DNA of 64,000 bases from Parvularculaceae bacterium (GTDB lineage: Bacteria; Pseudomonadota; Alphaproteobacteria; Caulobacterales; Parvularculaceae), in contig JAGRDS010000019.1 of assembly GCA_020446945.1 (NCBI GenBank), positions 53,294 through 117,293 of the forward strand, given 5' to 3'. Below, in pieces: positions 27,317 to 36,130 of the stretch. Below the pieces are notes generated by a model. The model saw only the letters and a list, made by a program, of their open reading frames with translations. It had not been told where the DNA came from and did not search any database. The position numbers and the translations under genes are program-made. The stretch's first letter is position 1, and the number at the start of each line of letters is the position of its first letter.

Positions 27317-27652
27317 TCAGGAGGATTTGCGGGTCCTGGCGAGCCAGACGCCGCCGAACGCCAGCACCGCGATATCGAATGCGAACATAAGCGCCAGAGA
27401 AAATTCACCTCCGTTTATAACAAAATTCGCGCCGCCGAGGACGATCCCGGCAAACGCCGCCGCCATGGCGAGGCGCATGATGGTGCGCCCGCCCGTACTT
27501 AGCCGAACGCCGAGCCCGCCATAAACGGCGCCGAATATCGCGATCGGGACCGCAAGGCGCGGCGGCGCGCCGAACCCGGCGACGAGCAGATGAAGCGCGC
27601 CGTTCGTTATCAGGAGCAGCGAGACCACGGTCTTGATCCGGTCCGCCGTCAT
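27317..27652 (-). CDS. Small four-helix membrane protein, unknown
   Basis: The 111-residue protein is almost entirely hydrophobic, with four predicted membrane segments (about residues 8-26, 34-50, 60-80 and 86-104) and a short basic C-terminal tail. I do not recognise a family. Its start overlaps the ruvX stop (ATGA, 27649-27652), so it is translated together with ruvX. No catalytic or binding motif can be seen. Confidence 0.7.
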   Translation of the reverse strand: MTADRIKTVVSLLLITNGALHLLVAGFGAPPRLAVPIAIFGAVYGGLGVRLSTGGRTIMRLAMAAAFAGIVLGGANFVINGGEFSLALMFAFDIAVLAFGGVWLARTRKSS

Positions 27653-28137
27653 TCCGGCTCTCCATTCCGTTTCGGCCCTACGCGGGTCAGCCTGTCGATC
27701 GCGCCTTGAAGGATAAATGTCGCCGCTGATTCGTCGATCTTCACCGCGCGTTTGGCGCGGCTCGTATCGATGCCGATCAATTCGCGCTCCATCGCCGCCG
27801 TCGACAGGCGCTCATCCCACAAGGCGATCGGCAACTGAACAATGCGGTTCAGGTTCCTCGCAAAAGCGCGCGTCGACTGCGCGCGCGGCCCTTCGGTGCC
27901 GTCCATGTTGCGTGGAAGACCGAGAACGATCCCGACCGCGCTTCGTTCGGCGGCCAGCACCGCCAGTTTTTCCGCGTCGGCGGTGAATTTCGTCCGGCGG
28001 ATCGTCATCACCGGCGTCGCAACCCGTCGGTCAGGGTCGCAGGAGGCGACGCCGATCGTCTTTTCACCGAGATCAAGCCCGAGAAGGGAGCCGCGCGCGC
28101 CGAACGCGCTAGCGGCCTGTTCAAATTCGCTCGTCAT
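27649..28137 (-). CDS. ruvX: Putative pre-16S rRNA nuclease YqgF (RuvX)
   Basis: This 162-residue RNase H-fold protein has the start block GSLLGLDLGEKTIGVASCDP with the catalytic Asp, VGIVLGLPRNMDGTEGPRAQ, ALWDERLSTAAMEREL, and a final DESAATFILQGAIDR carrying the second acidic residue. YqgF processes the 5' end of 16S rRNA. The frame is open 102 codons further upstream, but that part overlaps the gatC promoter region and does not resemble the family. It is divergent from gatC. Confidence 0.93.
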   Translation of the reverse strand: MTSEFEQAASAFGARGSLLGLDLGEKTIGVASCDPDRRVATPVMTIRRTKFTADAEKLAVLAAERSAVGIVLGLPRNMDGTEGPRAQSTRAFARNLNRIVQLPIALWDERLSTAAMERELIGIDTSRAKRAVKIDESAATFILQGAIDRLTRVGPKRNGEPE

Positions 28138-28267
28138 CAGGGATGGTATGGCGCAGTCGCGGCGGGCTGAAAAGCTGGCCGGCCCCTTTAAGTGAGCGCT
28201 GCGTCTTGCAGCCGCGCCGGGGCGTTGATAGGGCTGTGGCCATATTTCGCAACGCAGCAGAGCGCCG

Positions 28268-28567
28268 ATGTCCGTTGACAAGGAAACCGTCCGCAAGGTC
28301 GCAAAACTCGCCCGTCTCGCCTTGCCGGAGGAGCGCCTTGAGCCTTTGACGCAAGAGCTGAACGGCATCCTCAAATGGATCGAGCAACTTAACGAGGTCG
28401 ATGTGGAGGGCGTCGATCCGATGGCTTCGACCGTCGATGTCAAATTGCCGATGCGCGAGGATGTCCTTCAGGACGGGCCGACCGGCGGCGGCCAGGCGGA
28501 CAATATCGTCGCCAACGCGCCAAAAACCGAAGATCATTTTTTCATCGTGCCGAAGGTGGTGGAATAA
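28268..28567 (+). CDS. gatC: Asp-tRNA(Asn)/Glu-tRNA(Gln) amidotransferase subunit C
   Basis: GatC is the small chaperone-like subunit that wraps GatA and GatB in the tRNA amidotransferase. The 99-residue protein has the conserved N-terminal helix [42 protein letters not shown], and LREDV-like MREDVLQDG near the C-terminus. It stands one base upstream of gatA. The presence of gatCAB implies that Gln-tRNA and/or Asn-tRNA is made by the indirect route. Confidence 0.96.
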   Translation: MSVDKETVRKVAKLARLALPEERLEPLTQELNGILKWIEQLNEVDVEGVDPMASTVDVKLPMREDVLQDGPTGGGQADNIVANAPKTEDHFFIVPKVVE

Positions 28568-28568
28568 A

Positions 28569-30047
28569 ATGACGAACATCACCGATCTGACGCTCGCCGA
28601 TCTTCGCGATGCGCTGAAATCGAAAAAAGTGTCGTCGCTCGAAGCGACCGACGCTTATTTGTCGAACATTGAAAAAGCGCGGGAGCTGAACGCTTTCGTC
28701 ACTGTCACCGCCGACCGGGCGCGCGAAATGGCGAAAGCCTCAGACGCCAGAATCGCGAAAGGCGATGGCGGCGCGATCGAAGGCGTTCCGCTCGGAATAA
28801 AGGATCTCTTTTGCACGCAAGGCGTGCAGTCGACTGCCGGTTCGCATATACTTGAAGGGTTCGTCCCGACTTATGAATCGAGCGTTTCGGCCAATCTGTG
28901 GCGCGACGGCGCGGTGATGCTCGGCAAGCTCAATATGGACGAATTCGCCATGGGTTCGTCGAATGAGACGAGTTATTTTGGACCGGTTATCAATCCATGG
29001 CGGGCGAAAGGCGGGAATTCGAAACTAACGCCCGGCGGGTCGTCCGGCGGATCGTCGGCAGGCGTCGCGGCGCATCTTTGCGCTGCGGCGACAGCAACCG
29101 ATACGGGCGGATCGATCCGTCAGCCCGCGTCCTTGACGGCGACCGTCGGCGTAAAGCCGACCTATGGGCGTTGTTCGCGCTGGGGCGTTGTCGCTTTCGC
29201 CTCATCGCTCGATCAGGCCGGGCCGATTGCACGCGACGTACGCGATAGCGCGATCATGCTGCGGTCTATGGCCGGGCACGATCCGAAGGACTCTACCTCG
29301 ATCGATCGGCCGGTGCCGGATTACGAATCTTCGCTAGGCCAGTCGGTCAAGGGCCTGAAGATCGGCGTGCCGAAGGAATATCGCATCGACGGCATGCCCG
29401 GCGAAATCGAAAAACTCTGGGCCGACGGCATCAAATGGATGAAGGACGCCGGCTGCGAGATTGTTGATATTTCACTGCCGCTGACGAAATACGCGCTGCC
29501 CGTTTATTACATCGTCGCGCCGGCCGAGGCCTCGTCGAACCTCGCGCGATATGACGGCGTTCGCTACGGCCACCGGGCGAAGGAATATAGCGACGTGCTG
29601 TCGATGTATTCGAACACGCGCGCCGAAGGATTCGGCAAAGAGGTTCAGCGCCGCATCATGATCGGCGCCTATGTACTTTCCGCCGGCTATTACGACGCTT
29701 ATTATCTTCGCGCGCAGAAAGTCCGTAAGCGGATTTTTGATGAATTTGTCGATGCTTTCAGCAAGGTCGATCTGATTCTAACGCCGTCTGCGCCTTCCGC
29801 CGCCTTCGCGCTCGGCGAAAAGTCGAACGATCCGGTGCAGATGTATCTGAATGATGTTTTCACGGTGACGGCGAACCTCGCCGGCCTTCCAGGCGCGTCG
29901 GTGCCCGCAGGGCTTGATGAAAGGGGATTGCCGCTAGGACTTCAACTGATCGCCAAGCCTTTTGACGAGGAAACAATGTTCAAGGGAATGTATGCGCTTG
30001 AGCAGGCGGCCGCCTTCAAGGCGAGACCGGAAGTCTGGTGGGCGTAA
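28569..30047 (+). CDS. gatA: Asp-tRNA(Asn)/Glu-tRNA(Gln) amidotransferase subunit A
   Basis: GatA is the amidase-signature glutaminase that frees ammonia for transamidation. The 492-residue protein carries [12 protein letters not shown] with the catalytic Lys, [15 protein letters not shown] with the cis-Ser, and [12 protein letters not shown] with the nucleophile Ser. The C-terminal part includes [15 protein letters not shown] and [22 protein letters not shown]. The start is the ATG one base after the gatC stop. The hydrolase gene begins immediately after the stop. Confidence 0.96.
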   Translation: MTNITDLTLADLRDALKSKKVSSLEATDAYLSNIEKARELNAFVTVTADRAREMAKASDARIAKGDGGAIEGVPLGIKDLFCTQGVQSTAGSHILEGFVPTYESSVSANLWRDGAVMLGKLNMDEFAMGSSNETSYFGPVINPWRAKGGNSKLTPGGSSGGSSAGVAAHLCAAATATDTGGSIRQPASLTATVGVKPTYGRCSRWGVVAFASSLDQAGPIARDVRDSAIMLRSMAGHDPKDSTSIDRPVPDYESSLGQSVKGLKIGVPKEYRIDGMPGEIEKLWADGIKWMKDAGCEIVDISLPLTKYALPVYYIVAPAEASSNLARYDGVRYGHRAKEYSDVLSMYSNTRAEGFGKEVQRRIMIGAYVLSAGYYDAYYLRAQKVRKRIFDEFVDAFSKVDLILTPSAPSAAFALGEKSNDPVQMYLNDVFTVTANLAGLPGASVPAGLDERGLPLGLQLIAKPFDEETMFKGMYALEQAAAFKARPEVWWA

Positions 30048-30048
30048 C

Positions 30049-30804
30049 ATGCCCGCCTATCGCGAATTCACCTATGAGGTTTCGCTCTCGGCGCCGATAA
30101 CCAATAAGGCGTGGATCGCCGAGCGCGATTCCGATTGGCGCCTCGTCATGTTTCCGGGAACGCCGGCGCGGAAATATCTATTTGAACGGTTGCTGCGGAC
30201 GGCGCCCGCCGATTTCGAAGTCGTCCTGCTGACGAGGCCCGGATATGGCCGCGGCCACAATCGGGCCTACCCTGACTTCAACGATCAACTCGCGGCAGCA
30301 TCGCCGTTTTTACAAGGCGACAAGAAAGTCATTGCTCTCGGCGCTTCCTATGGCGGCGAGCTGGCGCTGAAAGCGCTTTTGGATCGGCCGGATATCGTAA
30401 AAGGCGCGCTCACCTTGTCGGCCTTGATAAACGAGCCGCGCGCCTGGGTGCATCCGTTCCTCAGGCTCGGCGGCGCGCCGCTCGTAAATTCCTTGCTGCC
30501 GCGCACGCTTGCCTATTCGCTCCAGGAGATTGACGGCCGACGCGCGCAGATCGGAGCGCTCCTGTCGCGCCTGAACGAGGTGACGGCGCCGGTGACGATC
30601 CTTCACGGAGACGTCGATCATCTCGTCGCGATGCGCGACGCGCGAACGCTCATGGGTCATTTCGGGCCGCGGGCCGATATAGAATTCCGTCAAATCAGGG
30701 GCGGCACCCATTTTCTGGAGATGCAGTTCCCGAAACTGGTCTTCGATGCGGTGAGGGACGTCATTGCGCGCGCCGGGCAAGGCGCTACAAAGATGGCGAG
30801 TTGA
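30049..30804 (+). CDS. Alpha/beta hydrolase fold protein
   Basis: This 251-residue protein has the nucleophile elbow GASYGG (about residue 100), an acid candidate in LHGDVDHLV (about 190), and a His candidate in GGTHFLEM (about 225). MFPGTPARKYLFERLL is an oxyanion-hole segment near the N-terminus. The catalytic triad looks complete, so it is probably an active esterase or hydrolase, but the substrate is unknown. It starts one base after gatA and abuts the dioxygenase gene, so it is part of the gat transcription unit. Confidence 0.8.
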   Translation: MPAYREFTYEVSLSAPITNKAWIAERDSDWRLVMFPGTPARKYLFERLLRTAPADFEVVLLTRPGYGRGHNRAYPDFNDQLAAASPFLQGDKKVIALGASYGGELALKALLDRPDIVKGALTLSALINEPRAWVHPFLRLGGAPLVNSLLPRTLAYSLQEIDGRRAQIGALLSRLNEVTAPVTILHGDVDHLVAMRDARTLMGHFGPRADIEFRQIRGGTHFLEMQFPKLVFDAVRDVIARAGQGATKMAS

Positions 30805-30818
30805 GCGGAGAAACGCCC

Positions 30819-31481
30819 GTGTTCCTGGAAATCGACGACCTTTTGACAAACGATGAGGTTAATAAGCTGCGCACGATCGCCGCCGGTGCGCCGTTCGTCG
30901 CCGGACGCGTTTCGAACCCGCACAACATCACCAAGAATAATTTCCAGATTGACGTCAATTCGCCGGCCTACAAGGAAAGCTCCGCGCTCTTGCAGGATGC
31001 TTTTATGCGCAACGAGCAGTTCAGGCTTTTCGCCATGCCGAAATTCCTGGCGCCGCCGATGATTTGCAAATATCGCCCGGGCATGGCCTATGGCCGGCAT
31101 AGCGACAGCGCGTATGAAAACGTCAACGGACGCAAGATGCGGTTCGATGTTTCAAGCACGGTGTTTCTCGGCGACCCGGACAAGAGTCTCGGCGGCGAAT
31201 TGACGATCCATCTCGGGTCACGGCCGATCCGCATCAAGGGGCGCCCCGGCTCCGCGGTCGTATATCCCTCATCGACCATTCACGAGGTGCTGCCGCTTGA
31301 AGAAGGCGAACGTCTGGTCGCAATCACATTCATCGAAAGCGAAGTGCGCGATCCCGTACGTCGCGGCCTGCTTTACGATCTGAATGAAGTTTACGCCCTC
31401 GAAGCTGAAACAATGGAATGGGAAAATCGCATTCGCCTGCAGCATGTTCACACATGCCTCAAGCGAATGTGGGCGGAGTAA
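30819..31481 (+). CDS. Fe(II)/2-oxoglutarate dioxygenase, PKHD-type hydroxylase (PiuC/YbiX family)
   Basis: This protein of about 220 residues has the iron-binding HxD in [10 protein letters not shown], the distal His in [12 protein letters not shown] and the 2-oxoglutarate Arg in [24 protein letters not shown] and [19 protein letters not shown] are typical of the PiuC family. I favour the GTG at 30819, because GGAGA stands at 30806-30810 and the sequence from there ([14 protein letters not shown]) fits the family start. An alternative TTG at 30801 would overlap the hydrolase stop. The substrate is unknown; some relatives are tied to iron uptake. Confidence 0.85.
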   Translation: MFLEIDDLLTNDEVNKLRTIAAGAPFVAGRVSNPHNITKNNFQIDVNSPAYKESSALLQDAFMRNEQFRLFAMPKFLAPPMICKYRPGMAYGRHSDSAYENVNGRKMRFDVSSTVFLGDPDKSLGGELTIHLGSRPIRIKGRPGSAVVYPSSTIHEVLPLEEGERLVAITFIESEVRDPVRRGLLYDLNEVYALEAETMEWENRIRLQHVHTCLKRMWAE

Positions 31482-31485
31482 TTTA

Positions 31486-32946
31486 ATGACCGAATCGCGG
31501 AAACTGTTAAAGGGCGAAACCGGCGACTGGGAGGTCGTGATCGGGCTTGAAGTGCATGCGCAGGTTTCGTCGAAATCGAAGCTTTTTTCCGGCGCTTCCG
31601 CGCAATACGGCGCCGGTCCGAATGAAAACGTTTCGCTTGTCGATGCGGCGATGCCCGGCATGCTGCCGGTCATCAATCGTTATTGTGTCGAGCAGGCGGT
31701 TAAAACCGGTCTCGGCCTGAACGCGAAAATAAATCAATGGTCCAGATTCGACCGTAAAAATTATTTCTACCCGGACCTGCCGCAGGGTTATCAGATTTCG
31801 CAGTATAAAGACCCGATCGTCGGCGAGGGCGAGGTTGAGGTTGAAGTCGACGGCCAAGAAATCACCGTCGGAATCGAGCGATTGCATCTTGAGCAGGACG
31901 CGGGAAAGTCGATCCACGATCTGTCTCCAAAAGAATCCTATGTCGATCTCAATCGCTCCGGCGTCGCCTTGATGGAAATCGTTTCGAGGCCAGATATGCG
32001 TTCAGCGGACGAAGCGGCCGCCTATTTCACGAAATTGCGGACGATTCTGCGCTATCTCGGCACATGCGACGGGAATATGGAGGAAGGCTCCATGCGCGCC
32101 GACGTCAACGTGTCCGTGCGCCGTCCCGGCGAGCCCTATGGGACAAGAACGGAAACAAAAAACATCAACTCGATCCGGTATGTGAAACAGGCGGTTGAGT
32201 ATGAAGCGCGCCGTCAAATCGAGGTGATCGAGCGCGGCGGAAAAATCGATCAGGAAACGCGCCTGTTCAATGTCGCGACCGGTGAGACGCGGACCATGCG
32301 TTCAAAGGAAGATGCGCACGACTATCGCTATTTTCCCGATCCGGATTTGTTGCCGCTGGAACTTGACCCGGCTTGGGTCGAGGAGATCCGCAAGGGATTG
32401 CCGGAACTGCCCGACGCCAAAAAGCATCGGTTCATGAGCGATTATGGGTTGTCTCTTTATGATGCGGCGGTGCTTTCGCAGGAACGGGCCAAAGCCGATT
32501 ATTTTGAAACGCTCGCCGAAGGGCGCGACGGCAAGCTCGCTTCGAACTGGTTGACGACGGAGTTGTTCGGCGCGCTTAACAAGGCCGGCAAGGAAATCGA
32601 ACAGTCGCCGATTTCGGCCGTCCAGCTCGGCAAGTTGATCGACCTGATTGCTGACAAGACGATTTCGGGACGGATCGCAAAGGACGTGTTTGCGATCATG
32701 TTTGAGACCGGCGCCGATCCCGACAAAATCGTCGAGGAGCGTGGTTTGAAACAGGTGACTGATACGGGGGCGATCGAAGCGGCGATCGACGCCATCATCG
32801 CCGCCAATCCGGAACAGGTTGCCCAGGTCAAAGAAAAGCCGAAAACCTTCGGCTGGTTCGTCGGACAGGTGATGAAATCGACCGGCGGCAAGGCGAACCC
32901 GCAAGCGGTGAACGAGCTTTTGAAGAAAAAACTGGGCGTGGAATAG
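31486..32946 (+). CDS. gatB: Asp-tRNA(Asn)/Glu-tRNA(Gln) amidotransferase subunit B
   Basis: GatB binds the mischarged tRNA and performs the kinase and transamidase steps. The 486-residue protein begins [26 protein letters not shown]. It contains [53 protein letters not shown] and [13 protein letters not shown], and ends with the YqeY-type tail ([26 protein letters not shown]). It starts four bases after the dioxygenase gene. The hydrolase and dioxygenase genes separate it from gatA. Confidence 0.96.
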   Translation: MTESRKLLKGETGDWEVVIGLEVHAQVSSKSKLFSGASAQYGAGPNENVSLVDAAMPGMLPVINRYCVEQAVKTGLGLNAKINQWSRFDRKNYFYPDLPQGYQISQYKDPIVGEGEVEVEVDGQEITVGIERLHLEQDAGKSIHDLSPKESYVDLNRSGVALMEIVSRPDMRSADEAAAYFTKLRTILRYLGTCDGNMEEGSMRADVNVSVRRPGEPYGTRTETKNINSIRYVKQAVEYEARRQIEVIERGGKIDQETRLFNVATGETRTMRSKEDAHDYRYFPDPDLLPLELDPAWVEEIRKGLPELPDAKKHRFMSDYGLSLYDAAVLSQERAKADYFETLAEGRDGKLASNWLTTELFGALNKAGKEIEQSPISAVQLGKLIDLIADKTISGRIAKDVFAIMFETGADPDKIVEERGLKQVTDTGAIEAAIDAIIAANPEQVAQVKEKPKTFGWFVGQVMKSTGGKANPQAVNELLKKKLGVE

Positions 32947-33072
32947 GCTGCGCCCGCCCGCCGCGCCCGTAACCGCGGGTAAAATCCATTTTCGCCTCAC
33001 CAAGCCGTGATCGCTTTCGCGCCCGGATCGGGCTATAAAGTGAGCGGGCGCGGGCTTATTGCGGAGTGATCC

Positions 33073-33495
33073 ATGATGAACAGAACGTTTCTTGTCGCTC
33101 TGGTGTGGGCAGCCGGATGCGCGACGACAAATGCCGAGCCTGTAAACAAGGGCGCGGCCGAGACTTTGGACCAGTATGAAAGAACCGGCGAAGTCCAAAG
33201 TTGCCTGAATTTACGCCAGATCAGCTCGATTAACGCCGTCGATGAAAACACGCTTTTGATAAAGTCGGGCGTCAATGATTATTACGTCAACGATGTGAAA
33301 GGGCGCTGCCATGGCGCGACGCGCAATTCGACACGGTTTCAATATACGACGTCATTGAACCAGCTGTGCCGAAACGACATTTTGAAGATTGTCGATAATG
33401 GCGGAGATTTTATAGTCGGATCGTGCGGCGTCGGCTCTTTTGAGAAACTGGAAAAGAAAGCCGAAGAAGAATCGCAAACCGATACCGGCGAATAA
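33073..33495 (+). CDS. DUF6491-family lipoprotein
   Basis: The 140-residue protein has a lipoprotein signal (VALVWAAGC, Cys at about residue 16). The mature part shows SCLNLRQISSINAVDENTLLIKSG, YYVNDVKGRCHGATR, FQYTTSLNQLCRNDILKIVD and VGSCGVGSFEKLE. The four cysteines and these blocks match what I know as DUF6491, a periplasmic or outer-membrane-linked family of unknown function. An acidic tail follows. It is a single gene between gatB and the Sel1-like gene. Confidence 0.75.
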   Translation: MMNRTFLVALVWAAGCATTNAEPVNKGAAETLDQYERTGEVQSCLNLRQISSINAVDENTLLIKSGVNDYYVNDVKGRCHGATRNSTRFQYTTSLNQLCRNDILKIVDNGGDFIVGSCGVGSFEKLEKKAEEESQTDTGE

Positions 33496-33733
33496 AATCC
33501 ATGGCGTTCTATGTTTGCGCCGGCGCCGAGAAATCGCATTTTGCGCCGGCCCATAAGGAAACGCAGCATACGGAATAAATATTCCACCGGCTGCACGTCG
33601 TTAACCGGTTGGTAGCAAATCGGTAACCAATCGGAAACTGATCGTTCACTCAAATTTAGTTTTCACGCTTTCAAAATCTTCATGGTTAACCCGGGTGCGG
33701 AAATTCGGGGTTAGGATCTGAAGGGGTGAAGAC
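33496..33733. other. Intergenic stretch with short inverted repeats
   Basis: These 238 bases hold AACCGGTT (about 33603) and GGTTAACC (about 33683) palindromes and two AATCGG copies (33619 and 33631). They probably contain the promoter of the next small gene. I see no credible coding frame. Confidence 0.35.
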
Positions 33734-34018
33734 ATGTCTATAAGTTTGCAGGCCGACACATTGATGTCGGCGACGGCGATATTGAGCGGGGAAGAAATGT
33801 ATCGCCTCGGCCTTGAGGCGTCAGTCGGCGGCGAAGAGGCGATGCTGGACCTTGTTACGGCGCATAAATGGTTCAACCTCGCGGCGATGATGGGAAATAT
33901 TGAGGCGCGCACATACCGAGCCGAACTTGCGCTTGAAATGACGGCGGAGGAGATCGCTGAAGCGCAGCGCCAGGCGCGGGAGTATCTTTCGACCCATCGT
34001 CCGCGTCTGGCCGGCTAA
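33734..34018 (+). CDS. Sel1-repeat-like small protein
   Basis: The 94-residue protein contains one Sel1-type helical pair (ALS/AHKWFNLAAMMGNIEARTYRAELALEMTAEEIAEAQRQAREYL). The repeat unit tAHKWFNLAA-x-x-G is clear at residues 43-56. The first 40 residues are less conserved. Such single-repeat proteins are widespread in alphaproteobacteria with unknown roles, presumably protein-protein contact. The start at 33734 has GAAGGGG upstream. Confidence 0.7.
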   Translation: MSISLQADTLMSATAILSGEEMYRLGLEASVGGEEAMLDLVTAHKWFNLAAMMGNIEARTYRAELALEMTAEEIAEAQRQAREYLSTHRPRLAG

Positions 34019-34085
34019 ATGCGCCGGCGGGGCCAATCGCCGGGGGCGCTTGACGGCGCCGCCATAACGCTTCGATACTCCGCCC

Positions 34086-34565
34086 ATGGGCGGAACCTCG
34101 AATAAAAACCGGGCGTTAGACGAGATCGTGCGCCCTTATGTCGGGCGAACCGGCGGCCTGATCTGCGCATTGCGCGCGATCCAAGCGGAGATCGGGTTCC
34201 TTCCGCCCGAAACGGAAGCTGCGGCGGCCGCGGCGTTCAATCTGACCCGCGCTGAGGTCAAGGGCGTAATAAGTTTCTACGCCGATTTCGTTCGCAAACC
34301 GAAAGGCGAAACCGTCATCCGTCTGTGCGCCGCGGAAGCCTGTCAGGCGCAGGGCGCGCGCTCCCTCGAAATGGAAGTATGCCGCCGCCTCGCGATAGAG
34401 CCGGGCGCGACAAGCGCGTCGGGCGATCTAACGCTTGAACGCGTATACTGCCTCGGCCTTTGCTCGGCGGGCCCGTCGGCGATAATCGACGGCGCCTTGA
34501 TGGGAAAGGCCACCCCGGAAAAAATCGTGAAAGCGTTTGAGACCGGACGAGGGGCGCGAAAATGA
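34086..34565 (+). CDS. fdsG: NAD-dependent formate dehydrogenase gamma subunit (NuoE-like)
   Basis: This 159-residue thioredoxin-fold [2Fe-2S] protein is equivalent to NuoE of complex I. Cluster cysteines lie in RLCAAEACQAQGA (two) and YCLGLCSAGP (two). AIQAEIGFLPPE and EVKGVISFYADFVRKPKG are family landmarks. It passes electrons between FdsA and FdsB in soluble NAD-linked formate dehydrogenase. Its stop overlaps the fdsB start (ATGA, 34562-34565). It is the first gene of the formate dehydrogenase unit. Confidence 0.92.
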   Translation: MGGTSNKNRALDEIVRPYVGRTGGLICALRAIQAEIGFLPPETEAAAAAAFNLTRAEVKGVISFYADFVRKPKGETVIRLCAAEACQAQGARSLEMEVCRRLAIEPGATSASGDLTLERVYCLGLCSAGPSAIIDGALMGKATPEKIVKAFETGRGARK

Positions 34566-36130
34566 ACGATGCGCCGACGATTTTCATTCCGCTCGATTCC
34601 GTCGCACTCGCGCTTGGCGCAGAGGAGGTCGCGGCGGCGTTTTTGGTTGCGGATTTCGATATTGTCCGCACCGGCTCGCGCGGCATGCACTGGCTTGAGC
34701 CGCTTGTCGAAATTGAAGTCGGCGGCGCGCGCATCGGTTTCGGTCCTGTCGATGCCGGCGATACAGCGTCATTGCGCGAGGTGCTTTTAAGCGGAAATTT
34801 CGCGGCGCATCCAAAATATGTCGGCGCAATCGATGAACTCGACTGGATGAAAAACCAGCAAAGGCTGATTTTCGCGCGCTGCGGGATCGTCGATCCGCTC
34901 AGTCTGGACGATTACGAGGAAGCCGGCGGACTGACCGCACTCAAGAAAGCCGCGAATACGCCGGCGGGATCGCTGTGCGAGGAGGTTCTGGCATCCGGAC
35001 TTCGCGGCCGGGGCGGCGCCGGTTTTCCCGCTGGTGTAAAATGGAAAACCGTCGCCGAGGCGCAAGCGGACGCGAAGTATATCGTTTGCAACGCCGATGA
35101 GGGCGACAGCGGAACCTTTGCCGATCGGATGATCATGGAAGGCGATCCTTTCCTGCTGATTGAGGGAATGGCGATCGCCGGTCTCGCCGTCGGCGCGACG
35201 CGAGGGTTCATTTATTTGAGGTCGGAATATCCGCTCGCCGAACGAATTCTGGGAGAGGCGGTCAGGATCGCCTATAATGAAGGGGTTCTTGGTGCGGATG
35301 TATGCGGATCGGGAAAGAGTTTCGATCTGGAACTGTTCATCGGCGCCGGCGCCTATATCTGCGGCGAGGAAACTTCGCTGCTCAACAGCCTGGAAGGAAA
35401 GCGGGGCGAGGTGAGGGCGAAGCCCCCTTTGCCGGCGCTTGAAGGTTTGCATGGTAAGCCGACGCTGGTTCACAACGTCCTGACCTTCTGCGCGGTTCCA
35501 GACATCGTGCGCGCCGGGGGTAAAGCCTATGCGAGCCTGGGCGTCGGCAAGTCGTGCGGCACGATGGCGTTCCAGCTTTCGGGCGACGTAAAATTTCCGG
35601 GTCTTTTCGAAGCGCCGTTCGGTCTCACTCTGCGCGATCTCGTTGAACGGATCGGCGGGGGTGCGCGGTCCGGGAAAGGAATCCGCGCGATTCAGATAGG
35701 CGGCCCGCTTGGCGCATATCTGCCGCCGTCGCAATTCGACACGATCATCGACTATGAAGCTTTGCTTGCAATCGGCGCGGGCGTCGGCCATGGCGGCATC
35801 GTCGTATTCAACGAAGATGTCGATCTGCTCGAACAGGCGCGTTACGCGTTCGAGTTCTGCGCCGAGGAATCGTGCGGGAAATGCACGCCGTGCCGGATCG
35901 GCGCCGTACGCGGCGTTGAGGTGATCGATCGCATCGGACGCGGCGAGGATCACGCGGAAAACATGCAAACGCTCACGGATTTGTGCGAGCTTATGGTCGA
36001 TGGTTCGCTATGCGCGATGGGCGGCATGACCCCGATTCCCGTTCAAAGCGCCCTAAACAATTTCCCGGAGGACTTCGCTTTTCCCTCAATAAGGCGTACA
36101 TTCGCCGCCGGAGCGGAGAAAACGCCATGA
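34562..36130 (+). CDS. fdsB: NAD-dependent formate dehydrogenase beta subunit (NuoF-like)
   Basis: This 522-residue flavoprotein binds FMN and NAD. After a ~115-residue thioredoxin-like N-terminal domain comes the NuoF core: SGLRGRGGAGFPAGVKWK (NADH), VCNADEGDSGTFADR (FMN), and GAGAYICGEETSLLNSLEGKRGE. The [4Fe-4S] site is ESCGKCTPCRIG with a later Cys in LMVDGSLCAMGG. It reduces NAD with electrons from formate. It overlaps fdsG and fdsA by 4 bases each. The extra N-terminal domain is normal for FdsB. Confidence 0.94.
   Translation: MNDAPTIFIPLDSVALALGAEEVAAAFLVADFDIVRTGSRGMHWLEPLVEIEVGGARIGFGPVDAGDTASLREVLLSGNFAAHPKYVGAIDELDWMKNQQRLIFARCGIVDPLSLDDYEEAGGLTALKKAANTPAGSLCEEVLASGLRGRGGAGFPAGVKWKTVAEAQADAKYIVCNADEGDSGTFADRMIMEGDPFLLIEGMAIAGLAVGATRGFIYLRSEYPLAERILGEAVRIAYNEGVLGADVCGSGKSFDLELFIGAGAYICGEETSLLNSLEGKRGEVRAKPPLPALEGLHGKPTLVHNVLTFCAVPDIVRAGGKAYASLGVGKSCGTMAFQLSGDVKFPGLFEAPFGLTLRDLVERIGGGARSGKGIRAIQIGGPLGAYLPPSQFDTIIDYEALLAIGAGVGHGGIVVFNEDVDLLEQARYAFEFCAEESCGKCTPCRIGAVRGVEVIDRIGRGEDHAENMQTLTDLCELMVDGSLCAMGGMTPIPVQSALNNFPEDFAFPSIRRTFAAGAEKTP

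Noticed and set aside
32302..33198. Leftward open frame of about 300 codons opposite the end of gatB
   Set aside because: It is antisense to gatB and rich in Arg, with no family resemblance; gatB is certain.
33596..33700. CtrA binding sites (TTAA-N7-TTAA) in the gap before the Sel1-like gene
   Set aside because: Only single TTAA halves are found; none has the second half at the right distance.
34787..35968. Long leftward open frame of about 390 codons opposite fdsB
   Set aside because: It lies fully on the other strand of a clear fdsB. Its product has Arg/Ala-rich low-quality composition, with no recognisable domain. Such frames arise from the GC-rich third positions of the real gene.
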